From positions 744,001 to 808,000 of the forward strand of contig NZ_JAFAIX010000013.1 in the NCBI RefSeq assembly GCF_019236475.1: a stretch of 64,000 nt of DNA, read 5' to 3'. Shown here in pieces: positions 58,615 through 64,000 of the stretch; position 1 is the first letter of the stretch; each line of letters opens with the position of its first letter. The notes beneath the pieces were generated by a model. That model was not told where the DNA came from, did no database searches, and saw nothing but the letters and a program-made list of their open reading frames with translations. A program made the translations under genes and the position numbers. Source of the stretch: Chitinophaga sp. (GTDB lineage: Bacteria; Bacteroidota; Bacteroidia; Chitinophagales; Chitinophagaceae).

Positions 58615-60048
58615 ATGTACGGAAAACTGTTCCTGCTGCTAACTGGGCTGGCGGTGAGTATTGCCGGCACTGCACAAATAAATGTGCAGCAGGACAGCCT
58701 ATATCAACGTGTAAGACAGCTACCTCCCTGCATGGAGAAGGTACAGACGCTTTACCAATTGGGGGCGGCATTAGTACCGGACAACATGACCGCAGCCGGA
58801 AAGTTCATGCGGGAAGGGCTTAACCTTAGTATCCAATTGGGGTACTATAAGGGCATCGCAGATTTTCCGGGGTACTATCGCTACTGGCTTGATGTTCGGG
58901 GTGATTATGTAGCCGCTTTATTCCTCTTACACCAGGCGGATAAGCTTTATGGATATCTGCGGGATACCAGTGGTAGCATGTATTGTAATGCCAATTTGGG
59001 TGAAGAATATCTCCAGGTGGGCAATTACGAAGCAGCAGCCACATATTATGGCAAAGCCTTGCAGTTGGCCCCATTTCAAGCAGATAGCATGCAGACCGCT
59101 ATTTGGAGTGCGCGATTGCAGACCATCCAGGAGGAGCTTCATGATTCCCTGGCTGGCAATACCACCCGCAGCAGGTTACAGTTGATCGCATTGCAAGATG
59201 CGACTCAAAAGGAGGAAAAAGCGCGTGCGGCTCGGCAAATAGGGCAATTACAACATGCCTTGCAATTGCAGCAAAGAATTGGATTAGGTGTTTTATTGCT
59301 GCTACTAGCGTTGCTGATGACTTATGTATATGCGCGTTGGCGCAGAGAGCGAACATGGCAGCGACGAAAGATCTTGCAAATCATGGATGCAGAACGGACC
59401 ATACATATGCAAGCAGCAATGCTAAAGGGCGAAGAATTAGAACGGATACGGTTATCCAAAGAATTGCAAGAGAAGGTCGGGGGACTGTTGTCGGCAGTAA
59501 AAAAAGATGTCAACAAACTCCAACAGGAAGATACTTTATTGCAAACAGCAGCGCCTTTTCAACATGTCCTGCAATTATTGGATAGCGCAGTGGAGGAAGT
59601 TGGGAAGACAGCCGATCAGTTGAAGCCTGAAATCCTTTCCAGGATGGGACTTTCGGAAGCCCTTGGATTTTATTGTCGAAATGTAAGTCACGCCCCTAAG
59701 CTACAGATTACGTATTGCCATCAGGGTGAGATGAAGCGATATAAAGCTGGCTTTGAGTTGAGTGTTTATCGTATTGCGCAGGAGCTGATTAATAATATTG
59801 TTCGGCATTCTCGCGCAAGTGCTGCACTGGTACAGCTTTCAGAGCATCCGAAGCAAGTGACCATTACATTAGAAGATAATGGTATTGGGTTTCAGCATCA
59901 ACCGGCATTACAACATGATGTTGCCTTGAAGCACCTGCATCACAGGATAAAGGCATTAAATGGAAACCTGGAAATTGATATCAATACGGGACGTGGAACG
60001 ATGGCCTGTATTGCATTTAACGTCAGTGAAGCGCATTCGCTGACATAA
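58615..60048 (+). CDS. Sensor histidine kinase-like protein (TPR-like N-term, one TM, degenerate HisKA_3, HATPase_c)
   Basis: LERIRLSKELQEKVGGLLSAVKK (H-box position is Q); HATPase N and D boxes ELINNIVRHSRA, DNGIGF. Confidence 0.88.
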   Translation: MYGKLFLLLTGLAVSIAGTAQINVQQDSLYQRVRQLPPCMEKVQTLYQLGAALVPDNMTAAGKFMREGLNLSIQLGYYKGIADFPGYYRYWLDVRGDYVAALFLLHQADKLYGYLRDTSGSMYCNANLGEEYLQVGNYEAAATYYGKALQLAPFQADSMQTAIWSARLQTIQEELHDSLAGNTTRSRLQLIALQDATQKEEKARAARQIGQLQHALQLQQRIGLGVLLLLLALLMTYVYARWRRERTWQRRKILQIMDAERTIHMQAAMLKGEELERIRLSKELQEKVGGLLSAVKKDVNKLQQEDTLLQTAAPFQHVLQLLDSAVEEVGKTADQLKPEILSRMGLSEALGFYCRNVSHAPKLQITYCHQGEMKRYKAGFELSVYRIAQELINNIVRHSRASAALVQLSEHPKQVTITLEDNGIGFQHQPALQHDVALKHLHHRIKALNGNLEIDINTGRGTMACIAFNVSEAHSLT

Positions 60049-60068
60049 AGAGAATTGAATAAAAATTT

Positions 60069-60713
60069 GTGAAGATGCAAATTAAACTAGCAATTGCAGA
60101 CGGCCATCCTATGATACTGAACGGGATCAAAGCCATGCTGGCTCCAGAACAACACATACAAATACTGCATACTTGTACATCTGTAGCAACGCTCTTGGAC
60201 GCGCTGCATATGGATTGTGCCGATGTATTGTTATTGGATATTAGGTTGAGTGGGGCTGATAGTGTAGTTGTATGTCGTCAGATAAAAAGTTTATATCCCG
60301 CTATTAAGATCATTGTGCTGAGTGATGTTTCTGAATCCTATTACGTCAGGCAGATGATACGTAGTGGCGCCAGCGGTTTTCTGCTGAAAAGCGCCGACCA
60401 GGAAGCATTGGTGGCGGCTATTAAAACGGTAGCTGCTGGTCGGCAGTATTTCGATGAGCAATTACAGCAACTGGCGTTGCAGGAAATGCTCATGGGTAGA
60501 AAGCGTGCATACAATGATGGACTGCTCACGAAAAGGGAAGAACAGATTTTGACATTGATTGCAGATGAATTTTCCAACCAGGAGATTGCAGATAAACTAT
60601 TCATCAGTTTGCGGACGGTGGAAACACATCGGTTGAAAATTGCGCAGAAATTAGCGGTAAAGAATACAGCAGGTTTGGTCAAAGAGGCCATGAGAAGGGG
60701 CCTTGCAGAGTAG
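60069..60713 (+). CDS. NarL/LuxR-type response regulator
   Basis: Receiver (IADGHPMI, LLLDIRL, VLSDVS, GFLLKSAD) and LuxR HTH (LTKREEQILTLIADEFSNQEIADKLFISLRTVETHRLKIAQKL); GTG start. Confidence 0.93.
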   Translation: MKMQIKLAIADGHPMILNGIKAMLAPEQHIQILHTCTSVATLLDALHMDCADVLLLDIRLSGADSVVVCRQIKSLYPAIKIIVLSDVSESYYVRQMIRSGASGFLLKSADQEALVAAIKTVAAGRQYFDEQLQQLALQEMLMGRKRAYNDGLLTKREEQILTLIADEFSNQEIADKLFISLRTVETHRLKIAQKLAVKNTAGLVKEAMRRGLAE

Positions 60714-60715
60714 GA

Positions 60716-60757
60716 ATCAAAAAAATGGAATTGACTGCGTCAATTCCATTTTTTTGA
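60716..60757. terminator. Bidirectional terminator
   Basis: AAAAAATGGAATTGAC-tgc-GTCAATTCCATTTTTTT. Confidence 0.85.
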
Positions 60758-60796
60758 TTTTATTCAGACAGGAGCGTTTTTGATACTCCTCATCTT

Positions 60797-61714
60797 TTAT
60801 GTTACGGCAAATAGTTTGCCCAGTCCAATAGATACAGGTAGTAATAGCAGTACCGCCACTGCGAATGGCATTTGTCCAAAAGCAGCCACCCATGCAGCAT
60901 TCATTACAATCAGTGCAATGATGCCACCTTTTACAGCTTTTCCGATATTAGGTCCGGAAGGATCTTTGATAGCTCGGATCAATGGTCTGTTGATCATGAT
61001 GATGAAGAGCAAAATAAATGGCAGTGCCACCCATAAGCGTTCTTGGAGGATGGCTAGTATAATCATCGCGATATATACTAACGCATAGCCGGCTGCGCTT
61101 ACTTTCAGGCTTTTCACGTTTCCGCCATGTACTTCTCCCCTACTGATATTGGTGATAGCTGCGATGTAGATAACAGGAATAATTCCCATCCACCAGTAGT
61201 GTGCCAGGGCATCTGGTACTATGCTGATACCCAGCAATAGGTTTAAGCCTCTGCAGAGGCCCATATTCAGCGGGCCCCAGGAGCGGTGTTTCCCCCATTT
61301 GTTGTAGATGAGTGCGGAAAGGGAAATTGCTATGGCGAGCCAACCGGTAGAACCGGTTAGGTGTCCTACAGAAAAGGCGCCGAGCACGCCTACGAGGAGC
61401 AGGTATGCCCCCAGGATAATGGCCTGGGTAGCGGATATCACGCCGCTGGGAATAGGGCGTTCAGGCCGTTCCACATAATCCAGCTCCGCATCAAAAACAT
61501 CATTAAAAACGACCCCACCGCCATAAAGACCGGCGGCAGCGAGGCACAGACATATTACGGGGAGAATAAAATCCAGCGTAATAGTACCTGTAGTCTCGTT
61601 CAGGAAATAGCCTGAGATGGCCACCCCTGCCAGCACATCAGCGATAGCAGTGATAATATTGGCCGGGCGCATCAGGCGTAGATATCCTATCAATTTACTA
61701 GCAATATAACTCAC
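60797..61714 (-). CDS. eboC: UbiA-like prenyltransferase family protein EboC
   Basis: YLRLMRPANIITAIADVLAGVAISGYF; GGVVFNDVFDAELDYVERPERPIPSGVIS. Confidence 0.9.
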   Translation of the reverse strand: MSYIASKLIGYLRLMRPANIITAIADVLAGVAISGYFLNETTGTITLDFILPVICLCLAAAGLYGGGVVFNDVFDAELDYVERPERPIPSGVISATQAIILGAYLLLVGVLGAFSVGHLTGSTGWLAIAISLSALIYNKWGKHRSWGPLNMGLCRGLNLLLGISIVPDALAHYWWMGIIPVIYIAAITNISRGEVHGGNVKSLKVSAAGYALVYIAMIILAILQERLWVALPFILLFIIMINRPLIRAIKDPSGPNIGKAVKGGIIALIVMNAAWVAAFGQMPFAVAVLLLLPVSIGLGKLFAVT

Positions 61715-61762
61715 CTCATTAACAGGTTTTCATGGTTTTGGGCCAATACTCGTGTATAGGGC

Positions 61763-62743
61763 CTACCGGATGATGGTTGTATTTTTGTTATGTCTTGGTT
61801 GTTGTCCGCCGCGCAATACAGTACTGCCGTTGAACTTCTCGCTTTGATCAACCACAATTCCGAAATCGGCTTCGTTAATTTGTCCACTTTGAGCGAAGGC
61901 CTTAAGTGCATTCATGTAAGTTACCAAATGAATGTCATTCGAGTCAATACCACTTTCGTGCATCAACGCCGCTGTTTTAGGAACAGCAAGGGGATCGCTA
62001 ATGCCCCAATCCGCGGCAGAGTTCACCATAATTCTTTCACTGCCATATTGTTTGACAATTTCCACCATTCTTTCATTGCCCATTTTGGTAAAAGGATAAA
62101 TAGTGAAAGCAGCCCAGAAACCGCGGTCTAGCACTTCTTTTACGGTTTCCTCATTATTATGATCTACGATAATCATATGAGGGTCTAGGCCATGTTCAAT
62201 GGCGATATCCATGCTACGGCGGGTTCCTTGTTTTTTATCGCGGTGAGGCGTATGGATTTGAACCGGTAAACCTGCTTCCTTAGCGAGTTCCAGTTGTGCG
62301 CGATAATATTTTTCTTCCAGAGGAGTTTGGTCGTCGAAACCGATTTCACCTACGCCTACTACACCTTCTTTGTAGATAAACTGCGGGAGTATTTCCATGA
62401 CCGCTTCCGCCAGTTTTTCGTTGTTAGCTTCTTTGGAATTCAGCCCGATAGTGCAGTAGTGTTTGATACCGAATTGGGAAGACCTAAAACGCTCCCAACC
62501 AACGAGGCTACTGTAATAGTCGCGGAAAGAATCCACACCAGTGCGTGGTTGTCCGAGCCAGAATGCAGGTTCGATAATAGCAACTACGCCGGCATCCGCC
62601 AAAGCTTGATAGTCATCCGTGGTACGGGAAGTCATATGAATATGCGGATCAAAAAATCGCATGCCTTTAATTTTATCAAGCCAGGCAGGAGAATGGGTTA
62701 AAGGTTGCAGATCCTGTTCTGTTAAATCATGAATGCCACACAT
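61763..62743 (-). CDS. eboB: TatD-family metal-dependent hydrolase EboB
   Basis: FFDPHIHMTSRTTDDYQALADAGVVAIIEPAFWLGQPR; VGVGEIGFDDQTPLEEKYYRAQLELAKEAGLPVQIHTPH. Confidence 0.9.
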   Translation of the reverse strand: MCGIHDLTEQDLQPLTHSPAWLDKIKGMRFFDPHIHMTSRTTDDYQALADAGVVAIIEPAFWLGQPRTGVDSFRDYYSSLVGWERFRSSQFGIKHYCTIGLNSKEANNEKLAEAVMEILPQFIYKEGVVGVGEIGFDDQTPLEEKYYRAQLELAKEAGLPVQIHTPHRDKKQGTRRSMDIAIEHGLDPHMIIVDHNNEETVKEVLDRGFWAAFTIYPFTKMGNERMVEIVKQYGSERIMVNSAADWGISDPLAVPKTAALMHESGIDSNDIHLVTYMNALKAFAQSGQINEADFGIVVDQSEKFNGSTVLRGGQQPRHNKNTTIIR

Positions 62744-62775
62744 AGATTAATATTTTTTGAATAGGAATATCGTTG

Positions 62776-63672
62776 TTATAATAAATTGATTTTTGTGGAG
62801 ATGGTATCCCAGGAGATGTTGCCTTGGTTTATATCCGACAGGAGTTCCGGGGCTGTTGCCAGGAGGGCTTTTGCCGGCTGATACTGGCTATGGTAGCATA
62901 CGAGTGCTGCTGCTTCTTTCTCCACATTGTAAGCTGAATGCCAGAGACGTGTTATATCCTGGAAGTTGGCATCGTTGATGAAATTCTCTAGGAGTTGCCA
63001 TTGCAGGAGATTCACTGTTCTGCCGGCAGCTTGACGTTCGTGCGCAAAATCGGTGATGATATTGGCGAGGGCCTGATTGGCGCGTTCGCGGAGACCTTGA
63101 ATAGTTTGCAATGGTTTATCCGTGAAGATCGCTTTCATTACTAATTGGTTCCATGCAGGTTCTGGCAGCCATTTGGCTGGGTAAGGATTCTGTACCATGA
63201 TGGCCTCTTGTACAGGGCCGATATTGGAGCGAATTCCTTCTGCGGTGCGGGCAATCCATTCATCGGGGTATGCCAGCAGTGGCAGCGCGCTGTATAGTGC
63301 GGCCAGTTCATTCATTTCCGCCGCATTGAAAAGATTTTCTATCTGCTGGAGATAGAGCGATTTATCATCCGACGGTAAAAATAACAACCACCATACGCGT
63401 GCAAGTCGGTCTAACGTCCAATTATATACGAAAAGTCCTGGAACGAGCGACTGTAATTCCTTTGCGGGAATGGTGCCTGGTTGGAGCAAATGTTTGCCGG
63501 TAAACCTAGGTATAGCGGTGAATGTTAAAACGAATTGTTGCGTGGAAGGGTCTTTTTCCTGGATTTCTTGGCGTTTTTGCAGCCATTCCCAGGCTTTGGG
63601 CTGATCCTGATTCTGGAGGAGTTGACCTAGCAGCGCTCTCACTTTAACGTGGTCAAATACATAAGCGGTCAC
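62776..63672 (-). CDS. eboA: EboA domain-containing protein
   Basis: First gene of ebo-type order; helical ~300-aa protein (FTAIPRFTGKHLLQPGTIPAKELQSLVPGLFVYNWTLDRLARVWWLLFLP). Confidence 0.85.
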   Translation of the reverse strand: MTAYVFDHVKVRALLGQLLQNQDQPKAWEWLQKRQEIQEKDPSTQQFVLTFTAIPRFTGKHLLQPGTIPAKELQSLVPGLFVYNWTLDRLARVWWLLFLPSDDKSLYLQQIENLFNAAEMNELAALYSALPLLAYPDEWIARTAEGIRSNIGPVQEAIMVQNPYPAKWLPEPAWNQLVMKAIFTDKPLQTIQGLRERANQALANIITDFAHERQAAGRTVNLLQWQLLENFINDANFQDITRLWHSAYNVEKEAAALVCYHSQYQPAKALLATAPELLSDINQGNISWDTISTKINLL

Positions 63673-63795
63673 ATCAAACCTATTTAATAGTGCGAAAAAT
63701 AATTACCCAATAAAATTAACCAGTAAACCCGGATTTATATAGGATGCTGAATTATTTATGATGGATGGTTGACGAACAGGAATGATATAAAATAA

Positions 63796-63820
63796 AAGAG
63801 AGGCAATAATGCCTCTCCTT
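63796..63820. terminator. Hairpin, probable terminator of a gene outside the window
   Basis: GAGAGGCA-ataa-TGCCTCTC. Confidence 0.4.
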
Positions 63821-64000
63821 CCGCCATTCTAAAGCCTGACTATTCATCAGGATATCTTTATATAACACGTTACAGATGGCGTATCTGCGATGTGTCAAGT
63901 AGGTATAACACTATGGAAAGCGGGCAAAAACAAAAACGACGATGATCAAATATCACCTGTGAATGTTATTCACAGTGTTGCCCGGCATGTACTTTAATGG

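Noticed and set aside
58500-58823. 107-aa plus-strand ORF
   Set aside because: Overlaps the start of the histidine kinase in another frame; no family resemblance.

Overview
The window is a chromosomal segment from a Bacteroidota member, most likely Chitinophagaceae-like (inferred from SusC/SusD, T9SS type B sorting domain with PorP/SprF, FecR/ECF sigma/STN-TonB receptor, DUF1080, DUF4249 and Ebo genes). Housekeeping genes include pyrD, rsmE, dnaB, pheT, zapA, rny, scpB and atpG. The main accessory regions are: (i) an AT-rich island of about 4 kb between a TerC-family gene and rsmE (about 27.24-31.09 kb). It holds a non-coding array of related hairpins with compensatory base changes, several short tandem repeats, and a candidate toxin-antitoxin-like cassette (one ADP-ribosyltransferase/PARP-fold-like protein preceded by three tandem paralogous ~70-aa proteins). 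(ii) An Ebo metabolite operon split into eboABC and eboDEF by a divergently oriented two-component system whose kinase lacks the canonical HisKA_3 histidine (H to Q) and whose regulator has an altered acidic pocket (D to G). (iii) Two secreted paralogs with matching sigma-54-like -24/-12 promoters. (iv) An evenly spaced cluster of DnaA-box-like sites between dnaB and pheT. (v) A double-hairpin intergenic repeat found twice. No tRNA, rRNA, transposase or CRISPR array was recognised. All family calls come from reading translated sequence; no searches were run.
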